Positions 54,361 to 61,751 of a stretch of 64,000 bases of DNA are shown one piece after another (position 1 is the stretch's first letter; each line of letters starts with the position of its first letter). Both the position numbers and the translations under genes were made by a program. Origin of the DNA: Flavobacterium sp. (GTDB taxonomy: Bacteria > Bacteroidota > Bacteroidia > Flavobacteriales > Flavobacteriaceae); assembly GCA_014379405.1 (NCBI GenBank), contig JACMLU010000012.1:62001-126000 (forward strand). The letters run 5' to 3'. The notes under the pieces were generated by a model, which was not told the DNA's origin, did no database searches, and was given only the letters and a program-made list of their open reading frames with translations.

Positions 54361-54810
54361 TCATAATTCAAGTTTAGTATTCCAACAATAATACTTTCCA
54401 TTCCATTTTCTAATAAACATTATTGGGTAAACTATGCTTTCTGATGGATTTGATTTTATTGCATTACAAACCCAAAGCGTTTCACGGTTTTTAATAGATA
54501 AATCTATAAAATAAGTAAAGTCATTATACTTTTGGCTCGAAGTGACTTTGTCCAAATCAATAGTTTTCTTAATTTCCAACACCAATGAATCGAGTGAAAT
54601 ACATTCTATTGATTTTTCTTCTTTCAACCTGTTTTTACGGTCTGAAATATTTTTTACTTCCGTAATATTTTCAGCAACAAATTTTGTGATGTCTAATATA
54701 TTTTCGTTACCAAGTTTTTTAAAATGTGCATTACCAACAAATTCTATATCTTCGGAATAATAAAATTCCTTTCTTCTGAAGAGTTCTAAAAAATTGTAGA
54801 TTCGATTCAT
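54361..54810 (-). CDS. Hypothetical protein
   Basis: This 149-residue protein is lysine- and glutamate-rich with a C-terminal YPIMFIRKWNGKYYCWNTKLEL beta-like end. No signal peptide, membrane helix or known motif is seen. The spacers on both sides carry similar GCACGTT/GCACATAA words that recall boundary sequences of small mobile gene cassettes in Bacteroidota. Orphan gene; function unknown. Confidence 0.5.
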   Translation of the reverse strand: MNRIYNFLELFRRKEFYYSEDIEFVGNAHFKKLGNENILDITKFVAENITEVKNISDRKNRLKEEKSIECISLDSLVLEIKKTIDLDKVTSSQKYNDFTYFIDLSIKNRETLWVCNAIKSNPSESIVYPIMFIRKWNGKYYCWNTKLEL

Positions 54811-55100
54811 TTTCTATTTTCTATAAGTGTCGAGAGCTTGCTGCTAATTTGTATAAACGTGCAACAAACCTTCGTATATACAACCAAATTTGAGTAGATT
54901 AGTGAAGGTTTCTTTCGCTTTCTATTCCTTCCAAATATATTAAATAATTCCTACAAAACATTATATTTCCTATTTATATTTCCTACTTAAAAACCTCTTA
55001 TTTCTAAAGAAATCCTGCGGATTTCAATACTTATAGAAAACAAATTACCACGCACCACCAACCCCAGCGGGGTTGCATTATTTATGAAAACATTCGACCC

Positions 55101-55484
55101 CGCTGGGGTCACTTTGCAAAACAATATTGTTGCTATAAACATTTGACCTTTCCAAGGTCTTTTCAATCCTTAATTTAATGAAATATGGCATACCCCCGCT
55201 GGGGTCACTTTGCAAAACAATATTATTGCTATAAACATTTGACCTTTCCAAGGTCTTTTCAATCCTTAATTTAATGAAATTTGGCATACTCCAGCTGGGG
55301 TCACTTTGCAAAACAATATTATTGCTATAAACATTTGACCTTTCCAAGGTCTTTTCAATCCTTAATTTAATGAAATTTGGCATACTCCAGCTGGGGTCAC
55401 TTTGCAAAACGAATTTTGTTGCTATAAACATTTGACCTTTCCAAGGTCTTTTCAATCTTTAACTTAATGACATTTAATATGCCT
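55101..55484. repeat. Four tandem 96-bp repeats, each with two short palindromes
   Basis: Units start at 55101, 55197, 55293 and 55389, exactly 96 bases apart. Each has (C)CGCTGGGG or CCAGCTGGGG, then CACTTTGCAAAAC, then GACCTTTCCAAGGTC, whose arms GACCTT and AAGGTC pair around TCC. Units are nearly identical apart from the first palindrome. The last unit decays at its right end. Confidence 0.93.
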
Positions 55485-55594
55485 CAATAAAAATCCAAAT
55501 TTCAATTCGGTTCCAATACCTTAAAATATTATTAAATTATCAGGATAATGGAGAATTCTCATTTTAAAAAAAGTAATTTGGCATAATGATTTAT

Positions 55595-55602
55595 TATTTT
55601 TG
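55595..55602 (+). promoter_or_regulatory. Promoter -7 box for porX
   Basis: TATTTTTG matches TAnnTTTG, 20 bases before the porX ATG. An upstream TTTG at 55577-55580 is only 14 bases away, so the -33 assignment is open. Confidence 0.45.
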
Positions 55603-55621
55603 AATACATTATATAAAATTT

Positions 55622-57175
55622 ATGGACAATATAAAAATACTTTGGGTCGATGATGAAATCGACTATTTGAAACCGCACATTTTATTTCTGGAAAAGAAAA
55701 ATTACAGCGTGACCACCTGCAATAACGGGCGTGACGCGATTGATATTTTTGAGAACACCAATTTTGACATTGTTTTTCTGGACGAAAATATGCCTGGAAT
55801 GAGCGGATTGGAAACGCTTTCGGAAATGAAGGAAAAAAAATCTTCTGTTCCGATGATTATGATTACCAAGAGCGAGGAAGAATATATTATGGAGGAAGCC
55901 ATTGGCTCCAAGATTGCCGATTATTTGATAAAACCCGTCAATCCCAACCAGATTTTGTTGAGTTTGAAAAAGAATTTGGATCATTCGCGCTTGATTTCGC
56001 AGAAAACTACGCTGGATTACCAAAAGGAATTCCGCAAAATTTCAATGGAAATGTCGATGGTCAATTCCTATGAAGACTGGGTTGAATTGTACAAAAAATT
56101 AATTTTCTGGGAATTGGAACTCGAAAACATAGACGACCAAGCGATGATTGAAATATTGGAATCGCAAAAAGCTGAAGCCAATTCGCAATTCGGAAAATTC
56201 ATCGAGCGTAATTATGAAGATTGGTTTGCTCCAAAAGCGGACAAGCCGGTTCAATCCCACACTTTGTTTAAAGAATTAGTAGTTCCTGAACTTAAAAAAA
56301 AGGAGAAACCTATTTTGTTTGTCGTGATTGATAATTTGCGTTACGACCAATGGAAAGTCTTTGAAAACGTGGTGGGAAATCATTACAAACTGGAAAAAGA
56401 AGTTCCGTATTACGCTATTTTACCAACGGCTACCCAATATGCGAGAAACGCCATTTTCTCAGGATTGACACCACTTGAAATGGAAAAACAGTTTCCGCAA
56501 TATTGGAAAAATGATCCTGAAGAAGGTGGAAAAAATTTGTATGAAGCCGAGTTTTTGACTGCCCAATTAAAACGATTGGGATTGAATATTAAGGAAGATT
56601 ATTTTAAAATCACCAATCTTGCTGGCGGAAAAAAACTGGCAGAAAATTTCAAATCATTAAAAAGCAATGATTTGGTTACTGTGGTTTATAATTTTGTAGA
56701 TATGCTTTCGCACGCCAAAACCGAAATGGACGTGGTCAAAGAACTGGCATCAGACGACAAAGCCTATCGCTCGTTGACTTTGAGTTGGTTCAAGAATTCC
56801 CCTCTTTTGGAAATCATTCAACAGGCACAAAAACTGGGTTTCAAATTGATTTTGACCACGGATCATGGAACGATAAACGTGAAAAATCCTTCGAAAGTAG
56901 TGGGTGACAAAAACACGAGTCTTAATTTGCGCTATAAAACAGGACGCAGCTTGACCTATGAGCAGAAAGATGTTTATGCCGTGAAAGACCCAAAAAATAT
57001 TGGTTTACCTACCATAAATATGAGTAGTTCTTATATTTTTGCAAAAAATGATTTGTTTTTGGCCTATGTCAACAACTACAATCATTATGTGAGTTATTAT
57101 AAAAACACATATCAACATGGCGGAATTTCATTGGAAGAAATGATTATCCCGTTTTTAGTTTTTAACCCGAAATAA
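55622..57175 (+). CDS. porX: PorX: response regulator with PglZ domain, type IX secretion regulator
   Basis: This 517-residue protein has an N-terminal receiver domain (about 1-120) with acidic pocket VDDE, phospho-acceptor Asp54 in VFLDENMPG and Lys in LIKPVNP near residue 104. A helical linker leads to a C-terminal PglZ domain of the alkaline-phosphatase superfamily, with FVVIDNLRYDQW, the nucleophile Thr region TATQYARNAIFSG, TTDHGTINV and NTYQHGGISLEEM giving the zinc ligands. PorX works with the kinase PorY and the sigma factor SigP in type IX secretion and gliding; its PglZ domain has phosphodiesterase activity in studied relatives. It is followed by tsaE and ald. Confidence 0.94.
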   Translation: MDNIKILWVDDEIDYLKPHILFLEKKNYSVTTCNNGRDAIDIFENTNFDIVFLDENMPGMSGLETLSEMKEKKSSVPMIMITKSEEEYIMEEAIGSKIADYLIKPVNPNQILLSLKKNLDHSRLISQKTTLDYQKEFRKISMEMSMVNSYEDWVELYKKLIFWELELENIDDQAMIEILESQKAEANSQFGKFIERNYEDWFAPKADKPVQSHTLFKELVVPELKKKEKPILFVVIDNLRYDQWKVFENVVGNHYKLEKEVPYYAILPTATQYARNAIFSGLTPLEMEKQFPQYWKNDPEEGGKNLYEAEFLTAQLKRLGLNIKEDYFKITNLAGGKKLAENFKSLKSNDLVTVVYNFVDMLSHAKTEMDVVKELASDDKAYRSLTLSWFKNSPLLEIIQQAQKLGFKLILTTDHGTINVKNPSKVVGDKNTSLNLRYKTGRSLTYEQKDVYAVKDPKNIGLPTINMSSSYIFAKNDLFLAYVNNYNHYVSYYKNTYQHGGISLEEMIIPFLVFNPK

Positions 57176-57184
57176 AAAGGTTTA

Positions 57185-57232
57185 GTTTAGGGTTTGTTGT
57201 TTATGGTCAACTCTAAACAACAAACTCTAAAC
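57185..57232. repeat. Inverted repeat between porX and tsaE
   Basis: A 19-base arm at 57185-57203 (GTTTAGGGTTTGTTGTTTA) pairs with 57214-57232, the only non-Watson-Crick step being G-U. A direct copy of the right arm word AACAACAAACTCTAAACAACAAACC adjoins. Confidence 0.75.
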
Positions 57233-57255
57233 AACAAACCATAAACTTTTAAAGA

Positions 57256-57663
57256 ATGGAAATAAGCTTTTCGTTAGATCAACTCGAAGCAGTTGCAAAG
57301 CAAATCTTGGAACAAAATCCGAATAAAGTTATTCTTTTTCACGGAGAAATGGGCGTTGGAAAAACTACTTTAATCAAAGTTTTAGCCAAAACCCTTGGCG
57401 TAAATGACGTAACTAGTAGTCCGACTTTTTCTTTAGTTAACGAATATCAAACTACTGACAACCAAACCGTTTATCATTTTGATTTTTATAGATTAAACAA
57501 GGAAACGGAAGCTTTAGATATGGGAGCCGATGAATATTTATATTCTGGTAATTGGTGTTTTATTGAATGGGCCGAAAAAATTTCGAGTCTCATCCCAGAA
57601 GAGCATTCGGTTATTACCATCAGCTTGCTTCCCGACGGCAAACGTTCTTTGACATTAATTTAA
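57256..57663 (+). CDS. tsaE: tRNA threonylcarbamoyladenosine synthesis ATPase
   Basis: This 135-residue P-loop ATPase has Walker A HGEMGVGKTTLIK near residue 30, the TSSPTFSLVNEY switch region and the HFDFYRL motif near residue 75. TsaE supports TsaB and TsaD in placing t6A37 on ANN-decoding tRNAs. The length and motif order fit TsaE well. It lies between porX and ald, an order found repeatedly in Flavobacteria. Confidence 0.92.
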   Translation: MEISFSLDQLEAVAKQILEQNPNKVILFHGEMGVGKTTLIKVLAKTLGVNDVTSSPTFSLVNEYQTTDNQTVYHFDFYRLNKETEALDMGADEYLYSGNWCFIEWAEKISSLIPEEHSVITISLLPDGKRSLTLI

Positions 57664-57727
57664 CTTCAACAACATAATCGATTTCTAAACTTTTTACGTA
57701 AATTTACTTTTAATTTTTACAGCACCA

Positions 57728-58921
57728 ATGGCAATCACCCCCTTTACAAAGCAGCAGTTATTACCTCAAGAAGAAAAACTTGAAATAACAAGACACAAAA
57801 GCGAACTTTTCATTGGCGTGCCCAAAGAAACTAGTTTTCAAGAACGTCGCATTTGCCTAACTCCTGATGCTGTAAATTCGTTGACTTATCAAGGCCATCG
57901 GGTGATGATAGAAGCTGGTGCTGGAGAAAGTTCAAGTTATTCTGATAAAGAATACGCCAATGCAGGTGCCGAAATCACTAGCGATACCAAGAAAGTATTT
58001 GGTTGTCCGATAATTTTAAAAGTTGAACCAGCAAGTCTCGCAGAAATTGAAATGATTAACCCTGAATCCATAGTGATTTCGGCTATTCAATTAAAAACAA
58101 GAAAGAAATCTTATTTTACGGCTTTAACCAAAAAGAAAATTACAGCTCTAGCATTCGAATACATCAAAGATGAAGACGGCTCCTATCCAGCAGTGAAATC
58201 CTTGAGTGAAATTGCAGGAACAGCTTCGATATTAATTGCCGCCGAATTGATGATTACAAATGAATTCGGAAAAGGATTATTGTTCGGAAACATTACTGGA
58301 GTCCCTCCTACCGATGTTGTTATTCTTGGTGCAGGAACTGTTGGAGAATTTGCCGCAAAAACTGCCATCGGTTTAGGTGCCAGCGTTAAAATTTTCGATA
58401 ATTCTATTACCAAACTTAGGCGGATGCAAAACCATTTGCCCCAACGTATTTTCACTTCTACCATTCAACCCAAAGCTTTACTAAAAGCCCTAAGAAGATG
58501 TGATGTTGCCATTGGCGCTATGCGTGGCAAAGAACGATGTCCGATTATCGTGACCGAAACTATGGTCGAACATATGAAAAAAGGGGCTGTAATTGTTGAC
58601 GTGAGTATTGATACTGGCGGCTGTTTTGAAACGTCAGAAGTAACCACTCACGAAAAACCAACCTTTGTCAAAAATGACGTATTGCATTACTGCGTTCCTA
58701 ATATTCCTTCTAGGTATTCCAAAACAGCTTCCCTTTCCATTAGCAATATTCTCACTCCTTACTTATTGCAAATTGCTGAAGATGGTGGAATTGAAAGCGC
58801 CATCAGATGCAACCACGGTCTGAAAAATGGGGTCTATTTATACCATGGAATCGTTACGAATAAAGCGATTGGTGATTGGTTCGATTTGCCCAACAGCGAT
58901 ATTAATTTAATCGTGTTTTAA
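57728..58921 (+). CDS. ald: Alanine dehydrogenase
   Basis: This 397-residue protein belongs to the AlaDH/PNT family: IGVPKETSFQERRICLTPDAV near residue 34 carries the substrate Arg and Lys region. The NAD-binding fold has VILGAGTVGEFAAKTAIGLGA near residue 200, with later VIVDVSIDTGGCFETS and HYCVPNIPSRYSKTAS. It interconverts L-alanine and pyruvate plus ammonia with NAD. The N terminus carries about 25 extra residues, as in other Bacteroidota members. 64 bases follow tsaE. Confidence 0.9.
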   Translation: MAITPFTKQQLLPQEEKLEITRHKSELFIGVPKETSFQERRICLTPDAVNSLTYQGHRVMIEAGAGESSSYSDKEYANAGAEITSDTKKVFGCPIILKVEPASLAEIEMINPESIVISAIQLKTRKKSYFTALTKKKITALAFEYIKDEDGSYPAVKSLSEIAGTASILIAAELMITNEFGKGLLFGNITGVPPTDVVILGAGTVGEFAAKTAIGLGASVKIFDNSITKLRRMQNHLPQRIFTSTIQPKALLKALRRCDVAIGAMRGKERCPIIVTETMVEHMKKGAVIVDVSIDTGGCFETSEVTTHEKPTFVKNDVLHYCVPNIPSRYSKTASLSISNILTPYLLQIAEDGGIESAIRCNHGLKNGVYLYHGIVTNKAIGDWFDLPNSDINLIVF

Positions 58922-58934
58922 ACAAACTTTCCTT

Positions 58935-58942
58935 TATCTTTG
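58935..58942 (+). promoter_or_regulatory. Promoter -7 box for a 22-residue ORF and the DUF4258 gene
   Basis: TATCTTTG is an exact TAnnTTTG match 15 bases before a small ORF at 58958. No TTG at the usual distance. Confidence 0.5.
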
Positions 58943-58957
58943 CCGAAAATTTAATTT

Positions 58958-59026
58958 ATGAAATCACCAAACAAAATGGGATTGTTGGAGACAAAACCCT
59001 ATGAAAAGTGGCGATACCATAAATGA
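58958..59026 (+). CDS. Candidate 22-residue small protein
   Basis: ATG at 58958 opens a 22-codon frame encoding MKSPNKMGLLETKPYEKWRY followed by HK and a TGA stop. It directly follows a canonical -7 box and precedes the DUF4258 gene by 25 bases. The composition (basic, with Trp, Tyr and Pro) is unlike random AT-rich spacer. Function is unknown; it may be a leader peptide for the next gene or a genuine small protein. Confidence 0.45.
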   Translation: MKSPNKMGLLETKPYEKWRYHK

Positions 59027-59051
59027 CCAATAACAACTATATTTTACATTT

Positions 59052-59426
59052 ATGAAATTTGTACATCGTTTCGCCTATTACCTTTTAGGATTAATAATGG
59101 GATGCTTTTTTGTTGCTGCCGTATTTAGTGGAAAAGACACCCGTTGCAATTATTTTCCTAATGCCAGGGTTCTAAATGATCTAAGAAACAAACCTTTTCA
59201 ATATTCAGACAAAGCTTCCCAAATATTGAATGAAAAATGGATTGACACCAGTGATGTTAAAAACTGCCTGAAATTTGGCGATGTTGATTTTGACAAAAGT
59301 AATATTGCAGTAGGAAGCGGAAAGCTATATATTATAGACGGAAAAACCGTTAAAAACCAAGAAATTACGCTAGAAGTTATCAACTACTCTGAAAAAGCAG
59401 TATTGAAAGACATTATAAAGAAATAG
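59052..59426 (+). CDS. DUF4258-domain protein with N-terminal membrane anchor
   Basis: This 124-residue protein has a hydrophobic N-terminal helix (about residues 8-25, LLGLIMGCFFVAAVF) that may serve as anchor or signal. The DUF4258 domain follows, with LNEKWIDTSDVKNCLKFGDVDFDKSNIAVG and a beta-rich end. The Cys at LKFGDV-KNCL is conserved in appearance only. No function is known for the domain. It ends 58 bases before a strong terminator. Confidence 0.75.
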   Translation: MKFVHRFAYYLLGLIMGCFFVAAVFSGKDTRCNYFPNARVLNDLRNKPFQYSDKASQILNEKWIDTSDVKNCLKFGDVDFDKSNIAVGSGKLYIIDGKTVKNQEITLEVINYSEKAVLKDIIKK

Positions 59427-59483
59427 ACTCGTATTTTTTTTAGTTGTCCTAAAAATAATACCTGTATTTTTCTAAAATTAGTT

Positions 59484-59515
59484 AAATCGGAACCGAATTC
59501 ATTCTGTTCCGATTT
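59484..59515. terminator. Terminator after the DUF4258 gene
   Basis: AAATCGGAAC and GTTCCGATTT pair around a 12-base loop, followed by T residues. It lies between convergent genes. Confidence 0.85.
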
Positions 59516-59563
59516 TTTTTGTGTCGTTTTAGATTTACCAGATTTTTTACCAAAGATTACATT

Positions 59564-60070
59564 TCATTTTTGGATGATTTTATTGTGATGTTGCACGTGA
59601 TAAATAGTAAAATAAAGCATTTCCCTGACGGTAATTTTTCCCAAAGCGGGATGCGGACAATTGTATTTATCCAATTCTTCTTCTGACCAATTTTGTAAAT
59701 TAGAAATAAAAGATTCGAGATTATTTTTACCTTGATGGACCAATTCCTGGATATTAGAATTTATATTTAGTTCAGGAATAAAGGGAGCAGTCGCTTTTGT
59801 GCCATTTGCCAAAGCATTCAGATATTTTTCGATAAGCGCTTCGTTGCTAATTGATTCTCTGTTAGAGAAACCAAAATTAGATTCTATACTTGTTTTAGGA
59901 AGCGATAAATAGTTGTTTACTCGCCCTAAAGCAATATTTATATGCTCTACATTTTGAGCCACTGACCATTTACCGTTTATGGAAATGGTTGGATTTGGCA
60001 AATGAATTGCCGTGTCCCAAAAGGCAAAATGAGTCGTATTGAGATTCGTTATTAGTTCGCTTTTATTCAT
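59564..60070 (-). CDS. DinB-family protein
   Basis: This 168-residue four-helix protein has VAQNVEHINIALGRVN near residue 38 with the first metal His and MLYFTIYHVQHHNKII near residue 150 with the other His residues, the DinB-superfamily arrangement. Members are metal-dependent thiol transferases or DNA-damage-induced proteins of unclear role. It overlaps the upstream DUF1572 gene by 8 bases, so translation is coupled. Confidence 0.8.
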   Translation of the reverse strand: MNKSELITNLNTTHFAFWDTAIHLPNPTISINGKWSVAQNVEHINIALGRVNNYLSLPKTSIESNFGFSNRESISNEALIEKYLNALANGTKATAPFIPELNINSNIQELVHQGKNNLESFISNLQNWSEEELDKYNCPHPALGKITVREMLYFTIYHVQHHNKIIQK

Positions 60071-60641
60071 CTTTATTGGGCTTTTTCAAGAACTCTTCGG
60101 TAAAATGTTCTTTGTGTTTTTCTTTAGCAAATTTTTCAGCATTGTAGGTTTTTGAATTTCCTTTTGGAATAGAAAGAGAAGTCCAATTGTCGTTGCAAAT
60201 CATTTTGCCGATAAAAACCATTTGTCCCACGTGATACGGATAATGAGCCAATTGCCGATTGATAGCTTCCATAACTGAATGTCCTTGATTTCGGATATAG
60301 ATTGTTTTTGAAAAATCATCTTCATTCAAGGAATTTAATGCGTTGAAAAGACAATCCCAGCCCTCTTTCCATTTTTTAATTAATTCATCTTTAGTCGTGA
60401 TATCATTTTCAAATTCTGCATCACGGTTTCTCCATTCTTTTTCCCCATCTGAAGTCAAAAAGTCGGTCCAACGGGACAACATATTCCCACTCAAATGTTG
60501 TACAATAATGGCTATGCTGTTACTTTCGTCATTGTATTGCCAAAATAGTTTATCATCTGGCAATTGAACCATCGTTTTATCGCCCAGCATTTTGTAATAC
60601 TCAAATTGCTTTTTGGCACTTTCTAAATAAGCTGTGTTCAT
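60063..60641 (-). CDS. DUF1572 (DinB-superfamily) protein
   Basis: This 192-residue protein has the DUF1572 pattern, with IAIIVQHLSGNMLSRWTDFLTSDGEK near residue 45 and AINRQLAHYPYHVGQMVFIGK near residue 130. The three histidines (HLSGN, AHYPYH) match the DinB metal site. With the next gene it makes two DinB-type enzymes in one operon. No substrate is known. It begins 19 bases after the upstream ABM-like gene. Confidence 0.8.
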   Translation of the reverse strand: MNTAYLESAKKQFEYYKMLGDKTMVQLPDDKLFWQYNDESNSIAIIVQHLSGNMLSRWTDFLTSDGEKEWRNRDAEFENDITTKDELIKKWKEGWDCLFNALNSLNEDDFSKTIYIRNQGHSVMEAINRQLAHYPYHVGQMVFIGKMICNDNWTSLSIPKGNSKTYNAEKFAKEKHKEHFTEEFLKKPNKDE

Positions 60642-60660
60642 CGTATTTGCATTTAGGTAA

Positions 60661-60942
60661 TTATAATATTCCAGTTTCTAGTTGTTCTAAATATATAAAA
60701 TCAGGTGACTTTACTCCTGCTTCTGTTCTAATCCTAACAAGTTTGGGGGATTCAAAGAATTGTTTTGCTTTTTCTAAAGAAGACCAAACTGATAAATGTA
60801 CAATCCTATTTGGTTCATTTTCGTATTTAAGAACTTGATAAGAGATTTCTCCAGCTTCTTTCCTAATTCCAGAAGCATTATCAAATATATTTTTCCAAGC
60901 AATGTAATCTTCCACTTCGTGAATAATTAGTACGAATTTCAT
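60661..60942 (-). CDS. Small dimeric alpha-beta barrel protein (antibiotic biosynthesis monooxygenase-like)
   Basis: This 93-residue protein looks like a single ferredoxin-like ABM/cyclase domain: VLIIHEVEDYIAWKNIFDNA at the start, then YQVLKYENEPNRIVHLSVWSSLEKAKQFFESP and ending in FIYLEQLETGIL. Members form dimers and act on quinones, haem or have unknown roles. It is the first gene of the minus-strand operon. Its upstream region holds a TetR-type operator. Confidence 0.7.
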   Translation of the reverse strand: MKFVLIIHEVEDYIAWKNIFDNASGIRKEAGEISYQVLKYENEPNRIVHLSVWSSLEKAKQFFESPKLVRIRTEAGVKSPDFIYLEQLETGIL

Positions 60943-60977
60943 TTTGTTTAGTTTTAGGTATTAATACTTCATACAAT

Positions 60978-60991
60978 ATACCAATCGGTAT
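60978..60991. promoter_or_regulatory. TetR-type operator upstream of the ABM-like operon
   Basis: ATACCAATCGGTAT has 5-bp arms ATACC and GGTAT around AATC, 36 bases before the ABM-like start. The same 14 bases occur at 61639-61652. Confidence 0.8.
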
Positions 60992-61009
60992 TTATTTGTT
61001 TAAATTTTT

Positions 61010-61606
61010 TTATGCCTTTAAATCGTAAATCATTTTTTCTAAAAAATTCATAGTAACATTAAGTACTTCTGGACTCCCCGTAACTTTAGCTTGCATTACA
61101 GCTCCTTCGATCAAAGACATTAAAATGAATGAAAACTCATTGGCATTTGTCGAAACTTTAATTTCATTTCTTTCAATCCCCGTTTCTATACATTTTACAA
61201 CAGCTATTTTCCAAAATTGAAGCGCTTTAATTGCTTTTGCTCTTAACAGGAGATGCGTATCATCTGCTTCTGTTGATGTATTTAGTATGGGGCATCCCGC
61301 TTTTAAAATAGGGAGTTCTAAAAAATTCCTATATGTTTCAGGATATACCAAAAGTCTGTCAATCATTTTGGGACGAGCTTCTATTTGATTTCTTAAATAA
61401 GTAACAATTAGGTTGTAGTTATAATCAAATGCTTCTAATGCTACTTCGTCTTTATTCTCGAAATTACCATAAATACTGCCCTTAGTTAAGCCTGTTGCCT
61501 CTGTTATATCAAACATTGAAGTTCCAGTATATCCTTTTGCATTGAATATTGGAGCCGTTTTTTCGATTATGAATTGTTTGGTACGTTCAGCTTTGGACAT
61601 CATCAA
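61010..61606 (-). CDS. TetR/AcrR-family transcriptional repressor
   Basis: This 198-residue protein has an N-terminal helix-turn-helix (GYTGTSMFDITEATGLTKGSIYGNF, residues about 25-50) and a C-terminal ligand-binding domain. It begins MMMSKAERTKQ; a start at 61600 (MSKAERT) is equally good. Two identical palindromes flank it, one overlapping its own promoter and one upstream of the ABM/DUF1572/DinB operon, so it very probably represses both. The inducer is unknown. Confidence 0.88.
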   Translation of the reverse strand: MMMSKAERTKQFIIEKTAPIFNAKGYTGTSMFDITEATGLTKGSIYGNFENKDEVALEAFDYNYNLIVTYLRNQIEARPKMIDRLLVYPETYRNFLELPILKAGCPILNTSTEADDTHLLLRAKAIKALQFWKIAVVKCIETGIERNEIKVSTNANEFSFILMSLIEGAVMQAKVTGSPEVLNVTMNFLEKMIYDLKA

Positions 61607-61622
61607 AGGGTATTAATTTATA

Positions 61623-61652
61623 CAAATATAATCAAAATATACCAATCGGTAT
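61623..61652 (-). promoter_or_regulatory. TetR gene promoter with overlapping operator
   Basis: The minus strand reads TATATTTG at 61630-61623 (-7 box). The operator ATACCAATCGGTAT at 61639-61652 covers the spot where the -33 element would be, so binding should block polymerase. Confidence 0.78.
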
Positions 61653-61683
61653 TAATATTTTAATTATTTAAAAAAAAGGACTA

Positions 61684-61714
61684 AAAAAACCTCGAAAATA
61701 TTTCGAGGTTTTTT
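61684..61714 (-). terminator. Terminator of rho
   Basis: AAAAAACCTCGAAA and TTTCGAGGTTTTTT are exact 14-bp complements around three bases. It lies between the rho stop and the TetR promoter on the minus strand. Confidence 0.88.
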
Positions 61715-61751
61715 AATGAGTTAGTCTTTATTCTTGCTTCTATTATCTTTT

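Larger units (their letters stand above)
54811..55621. other. 811-bp non-coding region holding a 96-bp tandem array
   Basis: The left half is AT-rich spacer with CAACCCCAGCGGGGTTG at about 55060-55076, a palindrome related to the array. The array itself fills 55101-55484. The right end holds the porX promoter region, with TATTTTTG at 55595-55602. A 125-codon minus-strand frame across the array is judged not to be a gene. Confidence 0.6.

Noticed and set aside
55078..55455. 125-codon minus-strand ORF across the 96-bp array
   Set aside because: The frame stays open only because the 96-bp unit is a multiple of three and lacks stops. Its residues (DPS, TLERSN) are just translations of the palindromes, and it has no promoter.
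55101..55484. CRISPR array
   Set aside because: The units are contiguous tandem copies with no unique spacers, and no cas genes are present.
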